64,000 bases of DNA from Anaeromassilibacillus sp. An250. Its GTDB lineage: Bacteria > Bacillota > Clostridia > Oscillospirales > Acutalibacteraceae. The notes beneath the pieces are model-generated. The model ran no database searches. It was not told where the DNA came from and saw only the letters and a list, made by a program, of their open reading frames with translations. The stretch covers positions 27,455 through 91,454 of the forward strand of contig NZ_NFJK01000014.1 in NCBI RefSeq assembly GCF_002159845.1, in the 5' to 3' direction. The first letter of the stretch is position 1, and each line of letters opens with the position of its first letter. The position numbers were made by a program, and so were the translations under genes. Shown here piece by piece: positions 8,245 to 16,621 of the stretch.

Positions 8245-8962
8245 CCCGCAGCCAGCTTGTACTTTTTGTACTGACGGACGGCGAAGTGGTTGGGCTTCTC
8301 TGCCTCCAGCGCGTCAAACATCAGGTCCACGGGGTTCTTGAACTCCTCGTCATCCTCCCGGACCTCCATCGCGTTGATGAACTCGATGAGGGTGGAGAAA
8401 TTCTGTTCCTCCACCGGGGCCTCGTAGTGGATATACCCAATGAGGGCGCAGTACAAAAGCGTCTCGGCCTTAACCCAAAAATCGTCCCCGGCCTTGCCCT
8501 CGCCCTTGGTGTTGGCGATCAGCGTCGTGACCAGTTTCAAGATGTCCTTTTCGGAGTGGATGTAGGCAAAGGGATTATAGTGCATGGACTTCTTGAAGTT
8601 GATGGTATTGAGGACTTTGATCCGATAAGGCTCATAGATGTCCTTGCCGTGCTTATCCTTCATGGGCTTGCCGTCCTTGCCCAGCTTGGGTGTGCCGCGC
8701 TGAAGCATTTTGCCGCACTCCACCAGGATGGTGCCTTTTGGGTCTGTCACCACATAGGAGCTGTGCATCTGCATCAGGTTCGGTTTCAGCCAGAAGCGGG
8801 TCTTGCCGGAACCGGAGCCACCGATCACCAGCACATTTTTGTTTCTGGCGGTCTTGGGGTCCTTGGGGCGGCTGTTCATGGTCAGGCTCTCGGTTTTAGT
8901 CAGAATCACATTGTTCTGGAACACCGGGTCGATGTAGGGTGCGATGTCCTCATGGGTGCCCC
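8245..8962 (-). pseudogene. virD4: virD4/traG coupling protein, middle fragment
   Basis: The frame reads W-G-T-H-E-D-I-A-P-Y-I-D, then a Walker A segment G-G-S-G-S-G-K-T-R-F and V-V-T-D-P-K-G-T, hallmarks of the VirD4/TraG type IV coupling ATPase, and breaks off after K-Y-K-L-A-A-G. Upstream it is interrupted at 8962 by the mobilizable element, whose other side holds the N-terminal fragment (16622-16928). Downstream the partial TnpX element takes over at 8244. An internal ATG at 8924 could start a shortened product lacking the membrane anchor, but it would also lack the C-terminal half. The gene cannot make a working coupling protein while both insertions stay. Confidence 0.9.
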
Positions 8963-9057
8963 ATGAGGCGTTTTGTCAAGTGCTTTTTTGAGTTATTGAC
9001 GCAAATGATAGTGAAAGCGCGAAAGTGCAAAGTGCAAAGGGTCTGCGTTTTGCACTT

Positions 9058-10962
9058 TCAGCTTGCGGTTTCGGGCGGCTGCTTCTTTTTGAGGAAGTTG
9101 TACCATTGACCGCCGACGCGCCTTGCGCCCAAAATGCCGCCCATATTGCGCTTGGCGTTCTGTACTGTCCTCTCGGATATTCCGGCTTCGGCTGCGGCTT
9201 TTACAATGTCCTCGCTGGCAAGCTCTTTCCCGTCTGCAAGTAAATCCAGTATCAGCCGTTCCGCCTGTTCGGTCTTGGTGGCGGTATTCCCGCCCGCGCC
9301 GGATAGAAGTTCCTCGGCGGTTATGTCGTATTCGCCTATCCATGAAAATCCTGTTTCCGGGTCAAGGCAAAAGGCAACGGGCTTTCCCTCCGGCGCAAGG
9401 GAAGATTTGTCATGGACGATTACCCGCACATTCGGCTCACGCTTCACGCGCCCGATTAAAAGCACGCTCCTTGCCGCCGCCCGGAAGTCGATAGAGCCTA
9501 AGCCCCGGTACGCGCTTTGTCCTCCGGCGGCTTTGTTCAAGTGTCCGATAAGGATAACGGCGCAGCCGGTACGCTCGGCAACTTCGGCAAGCCTGCGGAA
9601 AATGGGGCGTACCTCGTTTGCCTTGTTCATGTCGGCTTTCTCGCCCATGTACGCCTGTATGGGGTCAAGGATAATCAGCCGCGCCCCATTCTGTACGATT
9701 GCCTTTTCTATGCGCTCGTCGGAGAGGGTAAGCTCCCGCTTGGCTTCGTCAATGACAAGTACGCGGTCAAGGTCTGCGGCGGCTTCTATCAACCGGGGCT
9801 TGACGGTATCGCCCAAACCGTCCTCGGCGGTCTGGTAAATCACTTGGAACGGCGGCAGGGGCTTCATTCCCGGCAGCGTTCCCCCTGTGGTACAGGCGGC
9901 GGCAAGGCGTAGGGCAAAGGTGGTCTTTCCCTCGCCGGGGTTGCCCTGTACGATAGTCACTTTCCCAAAGGGGATATACGGCTCCCATAGCCATTCAACG
10001 GCTTGCGTGTCAACCTCGCTCATGCGGATAATCTCAACGGTTTCTTCCTGTGGCGGCGGCTCTTTCAAGCCGTAAACGGCTTCCCGCAAATACTTCCCGT
10101 CTGTGATTTCCCCCTTGCGCTGCAATACCTCGTTCCAGTCTTTGAAAAGCGGCACAAGGCGGTGGACGGTCAAGCCCTCCGTCGTGAGGTCTACAAGGCG
10201 GCTGCAAGCGTCGTTCCCGGCTTGGTCGCTGTCAAGGCAGAGGTAAACGGTCTTGATGTTCGGACGGTCAGAGAGGAAACGCAACAGGGCTTTTTCCCCC
10301 ACGCCGCCCAATGACAGGTAGCTTTGTTTCTGCCATTCCTTTTTGAACAGGCAGAGAAAAGATAACAGGTCAATAGGGGCTTCAAAGACGAAAAGCCGTT
10401 CGCCCTCGCCCCGGTAGCAGAAATTAAATGCCTTGTCGCTGCCTTTCACATCAAGCCGGAAGTTTCCGGCTGTGCCGCGCTGGTGGGCGTATCTCGGTAC
10501 GCCGTCCTCGTCCCGCCCCACAAATACGGCGTTGTGGTGGGCGGCTTCCTCGTAAATATCCCCGCTGGCAAGAAAAAAGCCCGTCACATCTTCGTCAATG
10601 CGGCGGGCTGCTGTGAGGTAGTTCCTCGCTGTTCGGTTGTCGGTGTTCCGGGGCGGTAGCCGGAAGTCGGAGAGGGGCGCGGGGCAAGGTCTGTCCGGCG
10701 GCGGGGCGGCTCCTTTCTCGCCTGTGAGAAATTCAACGGCTTCGGTAAAGCTCTTGCCGAAAAACTCCATGACAAAATCAACGGGGCCGCCGCCTTTGCT
10801 CTGGCTGTGCCTGTACCACTTGTTCCCCCGGATTGTCAGGCTGTCGTGCCGCTTCCAGCGGTATTCCTGTCCGGCGCGGGTAAGCTGCTCGCCCTGTGAT
10901 TGCAGGAACGAAACAAGGTCGGCTTGGTTTGCCCGGTCTATCTGGTCTTGGGTATAATACAA
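9058..10962 (-). CDS. Primase-helicase (DUF3991/TOPRIM plus RepA-like AAA ATPase)
   Basis: The N-terminal half (about 1-310) has a DUF3991-like region and a TOPRIM-type nucleotidyl-transfer core (V-F-E-A-P-I-D, then Y-L-C-L-D-S-D-Q-A-G-N). The second half (about 320-560) is a hexameric RepA/KaiC-like ATPase with Walker A G-N-P-G-E-G-K-T-T and Walker B L-I-I-L-D-P-I. A C-terminal winged helix follows. It probably primes and unwinds the element after excision or transfer. The likely start is TTG at 10962, nine bases after GGAG; the TTG at 10971 abuts the ribosome-binding site. It follows the relaxase stop by 15 bases. Confidence 0.85.
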   Translation of the reverse strand: MYYTQDQIDRANQADLVSFLQSQGEQLTRAGQEYRWKRHDSLTIRGNKWYRHSQSKGGGPVDFVMEFFGKSFTEAVEFLTGEKGAAPPPDRPCPAPLSDFRLPPRNTDNRTARNYLTAARRIDEDVTGFFLASGDIYEEAAHHNAVFVGRDEDGVPRYAHQRGTAGNFRLDVKGSDKAFNFCYRGEGERLFVFEAPIDLLSFLCLFKKEWQKQSYLSLGGVGEKALLRFLSDRPNIKTVYLCLDSDQAGNDACSRLVDLTTEGLTVHRLVPLFKDWNEVLQRKGEITDGKYLREAVYGLKEPPPQEETVEIIRMSEVDTQAVEWLWEPYIPFGKVTIVQGNPGEGKTTFALRLAAACTTGGTLPGMKPLPPFQVIYQTAEDGLGDTVKPRLIEAAADLDRVLVIDEAKRELTLSDERIEKAIVQNGARLIILDPIQAYMGEKADMNKANEVRPIFRRLAEVAERTGCAVILIGHLNKAAGGQSAYRGLGSIDFRAAARSVLLIGRVKREPNVRVIVHDKSSLAPEGKPVAFCLDPETGFSWIGEYDITAEELLSGAGGNTATKTEQAERLILDLLADGKELASEDIVKAAAEAGISERTVQNAKRNMGGILGARRVGGQWYNFLKKKQPPETAS

Positions 10963-10977
10963 AAAAATCAACTCCTT

Positions 10978-12486
10978 TCATCGGTCTAAGTCGTGTCGCT
11001 TGGTGCGGCTTTGCTCCGGCTGCTCGGCGCGGAGTGCGACATCAACACACTTGCGTATCTTCTGAAGCTCGGCTACTTCGGCGCAGGCAGCTTTCAGTTT
11101 TGCATAGTCCTCGCTGTCCTGCGCCTTTAGGGTGGCGTATTCCTGTTCCCATTCCGCGATAGGCAGGCTCTTTGTTCCTTTCGGCAGCTTCGCATGGAGA
11201 TAGCGGCTTGCCGCTTCCCATAGGGCAAGCTCGGCGCGGTGGGCTTCCTCGTACTTGTCGCGTTTGCTCGTCCAGCCGTTTTTCAGCGTCTTTAGCTGGT
11301 CGCGGACGGGCTTATACTTGGTGTAGTTCTTCCCGCACTCAATCAGCTTTTGAAGCTCTTTCATTCGCTGCTCGGCGGTTTTCATTCCCGCCCGGATAGA
11401 ATAGGCGTTATCACTGACAGAGGAAAGGGCTGCGTCCAGCTCCGCAAGGGTGGAAATGCCATGCTCGGATAAATAGTTGACTGCCGCCGATACGGTTTTC
11501 AGTTCGTCGGCTACGTGCTGCCTTTGCCAACTCTGCGAATACTTCCGGCTCTTTTCCCTCTGAATGCTTAGATATTTCATCAAGAGGTTTGCAAGTCCGG
11601 GGGATTGCGGGGGCTGCTCCGGGGCGGTTTCCCTTTCGGCAAGCAGTCCGGCAAGCCATTCTTTGAGCTTGCCGATCTGCGCCCGGATTTCCCGGATAAG
11701 ACGGTTTGCTTTCTGGATATTCCGGTTAAGCTCGCCTTTCTCGGTGGTTACGCCTTTCTTCTCCATTTGGCAAGCCGCCACGCCCATGTGGACGGTGGGT
11801 ATCTCGTCAATGCCGCGCTCGGCGTTGCTGCGGTGGTCGATACGCTCCGTACTTCCGGCGCGTTCAAGGTAGGCATTTGAAATGTCCGCCCACGCCTTGC
11901 GCCACAAGAGGGCGTTGCCCTTGTCGTTCCAGCCGGTAAGGTCTACTTTGTGCGTCTTGTATCTGCCGCTTGGTAAGCGTATGCGCTCGCCGTTTTCGTC
12001 AAGGTCATATTCCTTTTTGGATTTCGCCGCCCATGCGCCGCGCTCGTCAAGGGGGCGCATGGTAAGCATGATATGACAATGGGGATTTCCGTCGCCCTTG
12101 TCGTGTATGCAGAAGTCGGCGCACATTCCTTTGGAAACAAATTGAGAGGAACAGTATTCCCGGACAAGCCGTATCTGTTCCTCTCGTGATAATTCTATGG
12201 GGAGTGCCGCGTCAATCTCCCTTGCAAGCTGGGCGTTTCCGGCTTTCTCGTAAAGCTCCACACTGTTCCACAAAGTAGCGCGGTCAGAGAAAGAGGGCGG
12301 GGCGTGGGGCGGCAACAGGATTTCCGTATGGACTACACCGCCTTTATGGGTGTAGTCATGGGTTTCTCCGTCCCACTCGTTTGTGATTTTCTCGCCGCTT
12401 CGGTAAGCGGCTGCGGCAACGGCAGATTTGCCTTTTCCCCGGCTGATTATGCTGATGTTACAATGGTAAATGGCTATGGGTATCAC
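10978..12486 (-). CDS. MobA/MobL-family relaxase
   Basis: The N-terminal relaxase domain (about 1-220) begins I-A-I-Y-H-C-N-I-S-I-I-S-R-G-K-G-K-S-A-V and includes the metal-binding histidine motif G-N-P-H-C-H-I-M-L-T. It is followed by a long charged helical region (about 230-500) common in MobQ relaxases. It nicks oriT, found just upstream at 12682-12730, and pilots the strand into the coupling protein. No ATG lies at the conserved start: GTG at 12486 overlaps GGAGG, while ATA codons occupy 12483 and 12477, where relatives begin M-P-I-A-I-Y or M-A-I-Y. I mark GTG as start with reservation. Confidence 0.85.
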   Translation of the reverse strand: MIPIAIYHCNISIISRGKGKSAVAAAAYRSGEKITNEWDGETHDYTHKGGVVHTEILLPPHAPPSFSDRATLWNSVELYEKAGNAQLAREIDAALPIELSREEQIRLVREYCSSQFVSKGMCADFCIHDKGDGNPHCHIMLTMRPLDERGAWAAKSKKEYDLDENGERIRLPSGRYKTHKVDLTGWNDKGNALLWRKAWADISNAYLERAGSTERIDHRSNAERGIDEIPTVHMGVAACQMEKKGVTTEKGELNRNIQKANRLIREIRAQIGKLKEWLAGLLAERETAPEQPPQSPGLANLLMKYLSIQREKSRKYSQSWQRQHVADELKTVSAAVNYLSEHGISTLAELDAALSSVSDNAYSIRAGMKTAEQRMKELQKLIECGKNYTKYKPVRDQLKTLKNGWTSKRDKYEEAHRAELALWEAASRYLHAKLPKGTKSLPIAEWEQEYATLKAQDSEDYAKLKAACAEVAELQKIRKCVDVALRAEQPEQSRTKRHDLDR

Positions 12487-12681
12487 CTCCGTTAGAGCGT
12501 CATTCAAACTTGTCGGAAGTGAACAGCTTGCAGCGCAAGGTGTTCGCTTCCGGCAAGTACACAAAGGGGTAGACAGCGCAAGCTGTCGCAGGGGAAGTGT
12601 AGCTTCCCCTGTCTGCGGCAAAGCCGCCATATCGGAGCGTGGGGAAAGTTCCCTGTGCGGAGATAAGCCCTCGGCAGAGCG

Positions 12682-12730
12682 CACACGCCCGTAAGGGTGT
12701 ATAAGTGCGCCCTTAGTGCCTAAGGGATTT
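12682..12730. other. oriT: oriT with nic region of the pIP501/pSK41/RSF1010 type
   Basis: An imperfect inverted repeat (ACACGCCC, loop GTAA, GGGTGT; 12683-12700) is followed by ATAAGTGCGCCCTTA (12701-12715), the conserved nic core shared by IncQ-type and pIP501/pSK41-type origins, in which cleavage occurs after the GTGCG run, and by a second CCTAAGGG sequence. It lies 200 bases upstream of the relaxase start and next to the DUF3847 gene, the usual place for a relaxase's own origin. Confidence 0.8.
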
Positions 12731-13025
12731 ATCCGGCGTTCCCGCCCTCGGCTCGTTTTTTCAAAAACTCATGCGCTGGCTCGCTCGTCAAGGCAACCCT
12801 GAGAAGCGCGGCGGCTTCCTCGTCGGTCATGGTCTTGGCTTCCGGCACAATGCTTTCAAAGACCGCGCCCCGGACGATAAGGCGGTGGCTGCGTGTCCGG
12901 CGTTCTTCCTGTGACAGCTTTTGCCGCAGCACCTTTTCCCGGTTTTCGTACTGCTGGATTTTCTTCTTGCTGTCCTCAATCTCGGCGGTCAATTCCTCGC
13001 GGGTTTTCTCTCTCGGTTTTGTCAT
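12729..13025 (-). CDS. DUF3847 protein, probable relaxosome accessory factor
   Basis: A 98-residue protein: a basic, coiled-coil N-terminal half (about 5-50, with Q-Q-Y-E-N-R-E-K-V-L-R-Q-K-L) and an E-A-A-A-L-L-R-V-A helix after it, matching the DUF3847 pattern. Such genes sit beside MobA/MobL relaxases in Clostridia elements and resemble MobC accessory proteins in size and coiled-coil character, but the role is inferred. The ATG at 13025 has AAAGGAG upstream. The stop lies at the oriT edge. Confidence 0.7.
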   Translation of the reverse strand: MTKPREKTREELTAEIEDSKKKIQQYENREKVLRQKLSQEERRTRSHRLIVRGAVFESIVPEAKTMTDEEAAALLRVALTSEPAHEFLKKRAEGGNAG

Positions 13026-13170
13026 AGCTGGTCGCTCCTTTCTGCCTGTCGGCATAGAAAAAGGACAGTCGATTTTCTCGGCTGTCCCCTGTGGGTGGTT
13101 TATTTAATTTTACTGTGTTTTTCTTGCTAATCTGGAAGTCGCATATTGTATTCTATGTCGGCATTTTGGC

Positions 13171-13899
13171 TTATTTATCAAACGAAATATCAATATCCCC
13201 ATCTTGTGTTGAAATTGATATTGTTTTATCTCCGCCAACCTTAGAATTGAGATTGCTATTACCACCTACGGTTTCGGTAACAATACTATAATCTGCCATG
13301 TTGCCACTAAATGTTCCTATAACATTCCCATTTTTCGTTTCACAAGCTAACTCTTGCATTATAGCGGTGTTGTCAAAAGAAATATTACCATCAAGTGTGT
13401 TTATTTGCAAATGGTTGATTGTCGCACTTCCAAAAGCTATATTTCCATTATTAGTAGTTATTGTTATATCCTGAATATCCACATTTCCGATATTTATATC
13501 ACCATCCAGTGTTTCAATACACAAATTGCCGGTGTAATTATCGGGAAGCGATAACACTAATTTAACATTTTTATAAGAGTCATCTTCAGAATATCTATCC
13601 CCTATATTAGATTGAGATTGCTTTGTAATCGTCAACTCTCCATTTTCTTCTGTTATCTCATAATCTTCACTTCCATCATCTGCTCGATAATATGTGACAG
13701 AAACAGTTTTACTATCTGAACTGACTATCTGAATGGGAGTATTTTTCTCATCTATCGTAACGCTTTCAATCTCGTCCGAAGCAGAATATGTATTTTCTTC
13801 ATAATGAGGTGCCGTTCCTCTTAAATGAATATTACTACATCCGCAAAATAGGTATGTCATACTTAATAACAACAAAAAGGCAAGGAACTTTTTCATCAT
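13171..13899 (-). CDS. DUF4097-type beta-helical lipoprotein (cargo)
   Basis: A lipoprotein signal (lipobox F-C-G-C, Cys about 21) is followed by repeated D-G-D-I/N-G-N-I motifs (N-N-G-N-I, L-D-G-N-I, K-N-G-N-V, Q-D-G-D-I) that form the right-handed beta-helix of DUF4097 putative adhesins. The function is unknown; related genes accompany anti-sigma or two-component systems. It is strikingly AT-rich compared with its neighbours and lies between the mobilization and recombination modules, so it looks like acquired cargo. GGAG precedes the ATG at 13899. Confidence 0.75.
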   Translation of the reverse strand: MMKKFLAFLLLLSMTYLFCGCSNIHLRGTAPHYEENTYSASDEIESVTIDEKNTPIQIVSSDSKTVSVTYYRADDGSEDYEITEENGELTITKQSQSNIGDRYSEDDSYKNVKLVLSLPDNYTGNLCIETLDGDINIGNVDIQDITITTNNGNIAFGSATINHLQINTLDGNISFDNTAIMQELACETKNGNVIGTFSGNMADYSIVTETVGGNSNLNSKVGGDKTISISTQDGDIDISFDK

Positions 13900-13987
13900 T
13901 TATTCTCCTTTTAAATTTTCAGTTTGCCGCTCGGTTTACTTTGGCTTGTTTTTTTAAGTATAGCACAAGACTATGAACAAATCTACA

Positions 13988-14284
13988 TCATTTTAGCCTG
14001 TCGGCGGCGTTGTTCTCTCTGGCATACTGCCGCGCTGCTTCCCGCCGTTCCTCGCTGTATGGGGCGGTCAGACGGAAAGAGAAGCGTCCTTTCTCAATAT
14101 CAAACTCCATGCAGCCCGTTTCCGGGTCTGCGTCGGTCTGCTGGCAATTCGCCGGATAACGGCGGCTGTATGCAAGCAGCCGCTTCTTTAAGGCGGTGTT
14201 GTGGGTGCGGATATGGATAAGAGGGTCTTTCTCGTCAAACCAAATGTCGGTGGTCTTTTCCTGCTTGGTAAGCCCTGTTTTCAT
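13988..14284 (-). CDS. Conserved small protein of Clostridia mobile elements, function unknown
   Basis: 98 residues, hydrophilic, with W-F-D-E-K-D-P-L-I-H-I-R-T-H-N-T near the start and R-F-S-F-R-L-T-A-P-Y-S-E-E-R-R-E-A-A near the end. I know this pattern as a small conserved gene beside tnpW and serine recombinases but not its function. No catalytic motif, signal peptide or membrane segment is visible. AAAGGAG lies 5 bases upstream of the ATG at 14284. Confidence 0.6.
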   Translation of the reverse strand: MKTGLTKQEKTTDIWFDEKDPLIHIRTHNTALKKRLLAYSRRYPANCQQTDADPETGCMEFDIEKGRFSFRLTAPYSEERREAARQYARENNAADRLK

Positions 14285-14418
14285 AAACTCTCCTTTCTGC
14301 GCCCCTGTTACGCAATAGGGGCATTTTTCGGGTGTTTTCCCCGGCTCTTGACTTGGGAAAAACGGCGTTTTTGACGATAAAAACCGCCCGGACGGGGAAT
14401 GTATCGTCGGGGCGGCTG

Positions 14419-14634
14419 TTATCGCAAGGTTTCCGTTTTTTCCGGCTCTTGACCGTCAGACGCGGAAAAGCGCAAACTGTCGGCAAGTATCAGTTTTAGC
14501 AGCTTGTCGCGGAAAGTTTCTGTGCCGCTGCGGTTAAAAAACAATTCCGCAACAATGGTCTGCCCGTTTCCCTGTGTCGTGATAACTCCGTCCGGCTTGG
14601 TCGGCGGGATAGGCGTTCCTTTCTTTTCTGTCAA
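14419..14634 (-). CDS. tnpW: Transposon-encoded protein TnpW
   Basis: A protein of about 71 residues with the pattern G-N-G-Q-T-I-V-A-E-L-F-F-N-R-S-G-T-E-T-F-R-D-K-L characteristic of TnpW, a small protein of unknown role carried with Tn4451-like serine recombinases. The start is probably TTG at 14634, six bases after AAAGGAG. A palindromic hairpin (AGGGATTTTCC/GGAAATCCCT, about 14664-14692) lies between the recombinase and this gene and may limit read-through. Confidence 0.7.
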   Translation of the reverse strand: MTEKKGTPIPPTKPDGVITTQGNGQTIVAELFFNRSGTETFRDKLLKLILADSLRFSASDGQEPEKTETLR

Positions 14635-14712
14635 TGGCAACTCCTTTCTCCGGGCGCGAAAAAGGGATTTCCCGTATCTGGAAAATCCCTCTCTGCTGTC
14701 GGCTATTCTGTT

Positions 14713-16563
14713 TTACTGTGCGGGGGCTGCGGCGGCTGCCTGCGCCTTTTTCCTCGCCCTGTATTCCCGCGCTTTCATGCGGTCATATTCCCGCTGCTTT
14801 TCAAGGTTACGCGCCCGGTACTCCCTTGAATACGCTCTGTGATAAGCGCGGCTCCTTTCCTTTTTTGCTTCCTCGATTTCCTCCCGCATTTGCCGGATTT
14901 CCTGCTCCGTCGGCTCGGCAAGCTGTGTCACTTCGTTTTCAAACCTGCCGATGTGGTTGAAATATATCCCGATGTGCTGAATGGCGTATCTCGCCCTTTT
15001 CTGGTCGCGCTCATGCACTTCAATCCGGCTGATAAACTCGTTGAGAATTGCGGGGGTAAGGTCGGTAAAGGCGGCATAGCGTTCCGTCAGCTTCAAAAAC
15101 TTCTGCGCCCGTCCTCCCGCATTTTCAAAAGCGGATAGCTGTTCTTGGAGTGCAGCAAGCTCCGCTTTCAGCGTGTAGTATTCTTCTGAATACTTCTGCG
15201 ACATTTGCTCATAGCGGTCTTGCGGGATAGTACCCAGCGCGTTGTCCTCATAAAGTTTATTCAGTACCTTGTCAATCTGTTCAAGGCGCGTCGTGATTTG
15301 CGGGATACGCTTCTGCTGTTTCTTTGTCTTGTCGGTCTGCTGCATGGCAAGGCTCTTTTTTACTAAGGCTTCAAACTCTGCCCGATTGCTGATAGAGTAT
15401 TCCGCGATTTTTTTCAGCACGTCCGCGACGGTCTGCATAAGCAGATCCGCGTCGATGATGTGCGGGGAATTGCATTTAGGATTTTTGGCTTTCCCTTTAT
15501 GGTACTCGCTGCAATAGGCAATATGCCGCTTGCCGCCGTTTCGGTAATCTATGCGAATGTGCATTTTTGAACCGCAGTCTTTACAGAAAAGCAAGCCGGC
15601 AAGAGGGTGGATTTCTCCGTCCCCGTTGGGGCGTTTGACAGGTGCGTTTTCCAAAATCCGCTGCACATTTTCAAAGTCTGTGCGGTCGATAATCGGCTCA
15701 TGCACATTTTCTGTGATGTGCCACTGGCTTCTGTCTACATAGTGGTTTCGCTTATCCCGGAAATGCTTTGTAGTCTTGAAATTGACTACATCGCCGCAAT
15801 ACTCCTGCCGCGTGAGGATATGGGTCAGCGTGGCTTTGTTCCACTTATAGCGGTTATCCTCGTTGAGCGTCTTATTTTTACAAGTTCCCCGCCCCCGGTC
15901 TTTCATGTAGAAAGTGGGGGTCGGGATTTGCTCTTGTGTCAGATATACGGCGATTTGGTTTCGGTTTTTCCCGTCCAGAAACAGACGAAAAATAAGGCGT
16001 ACAACCTCGGCGGCTTCCTCGTCGATTATCCAAAAATCCTTGCTGTCGGGGTCTTTGACATAGCCGTAAGGGGCTTCGGTGGCAATCGGCTTTCCACTCA
16101 TGCCTTTGGTCTTAATGCCCGTTTTCACTTTCTTGCTTATGTCCTTTGCGTACCACTCCGACATGATGTTGATAAAGGGCGCAAACTCCAATGTGTCGGG
16201 CTTCTCGCTGTCTATGCCGTTGTTTACCGCGATAAAGCGCACATTGTTCCGTCTGAATATCTCCATAGCGTTTCCAACTTGGAGATAGTCGCGCCCCCAG
16301 CGGGTCAGGTCTTTCATAATGCACACGCCGATTTTGCCGCTTTCCACATCTTCAATCATGCGGGAGTAGGCGGAACGGTCAAAAAATCTGCCGCTTTCGT
16401 CGTCGTCGATGTAGTGCCGGATATTGGTTAGGTGCTGCCCTCTGGCGTAGTTCTCTAAAAAAATCTTCTGGTTTTGTATGCTGTTGCTCTCGCCGCCGTC
16501 CCTGTCCTCGTCCCCTACGGAAAGGCGGGAGTAAAGGGCTGTGATTTTGCTGTAATTAGTCAT
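14713..16563 (-). CDS. Large serine recombinase of the virD4-inserted element
   Basis: The 616-residue protein has a resolvase domain (about 5-155; catalytic Ser in L-Y-S-R-L-S-V-G-D, I-D-D-D-E-S-G-R-F, D-L-T-R-W-G-R-D), a recombinase domain (about 165-290), a zinc ribbon C-K-D-C-G-S-K-M with a later Cys pair, a coiled coil and an Arg/Ala-rich C-terminal tail. It is clearly different from the other recombinase at 6272-8152. The start at 16563 has AGGAGG 8 bases upstream; a longer frame upstream is only virD4 sequence read in another phase. It lies 56 bases from the element end at 16619. Confidence 0.93.
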   Translation of the reverse strand: MTNYSKITALYSRLSVGDEDRDGGESNSIQNQKIFLENYARGQHLTNIRHYIDDDESGRFFDRSAYSRMIEDVESGKIGVCIMKDLTRWGRDYLQVGNAMEIFRRNNVRFIAVNNGIDSEKPDTLEFAPFINIMSEWYAKDISKKVKTGIKTKGMSGKPIATEAPYGYVKDPDSKDFWIIDEEAAEVVRLIFRLFLDGKNRNQIAVYLTQEQIPTPTFYMKDRGRGTCKNKTLNEDNRYKWNKATLTHILTRQEYCGDVVNFKTTKHFRDKRNHYVDRSQWHITENVHEPIIDRTDFENVQRILENAPVKRPNGDGEIHPLAGLLFCKDCGSKMHIRIDYRNGGKRHIAYCSEYHKGKAKNPKCNSPHIIDADLLMQTVADVLKKIAEYSISNRAEFEALVKKSLAMQQTDKTKKQQKRIPQITTRLEQIDKVLNKLYEDNALGTIPQDRYEQMSQKYSEEYYTLKAELAALQEQLSAFENAGGRAQKFLKLTERYAAFTDLTPAILNEFISRIEVHERDQKRARYAIQHIGIYFNHIGRFENEVTQLAEPTEQEIRQMREEIEEAKKERSRAYHRAYSREYRARNLEKQREYDRMKAREYRARKKAQAAAAAPAQ

Positions 16564-16621
16564 GTGCATAACCTCCTGTGCGTCCATATAGGTTTCCTTT
16601 ACACTTAAAATTATGCACTCC

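Larger units (their letters stand above)
8963..16619 (-). mobile_element. Complete mobilizable element (serine recombinase, relaxase, oriT) inside virD4
   Basis: Both junctions can be read. The N-terminal part of virD4 ends ...GCCCGCTGG at 16620, and the middle part resumes GG-GGCACCCATGAG at 8962, so a GG dinucleotide (8961-8962 and 16620-16621) flanks a 7657-bp insert. Joining the two sides gives an uninterrupted R-W-G-T-H-E-D frame. The insert carries a serine recombinase at one end, tnpW, a conserved small gene, an AT-rich DUF4097 lipoprotein, a DUF3847 gene, oriT, a MobA/MobL relaxase and a primase-helicase. It encodes no coupling protein or secretion genes, so it must use those of a helper. 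Confidence 0.88.
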
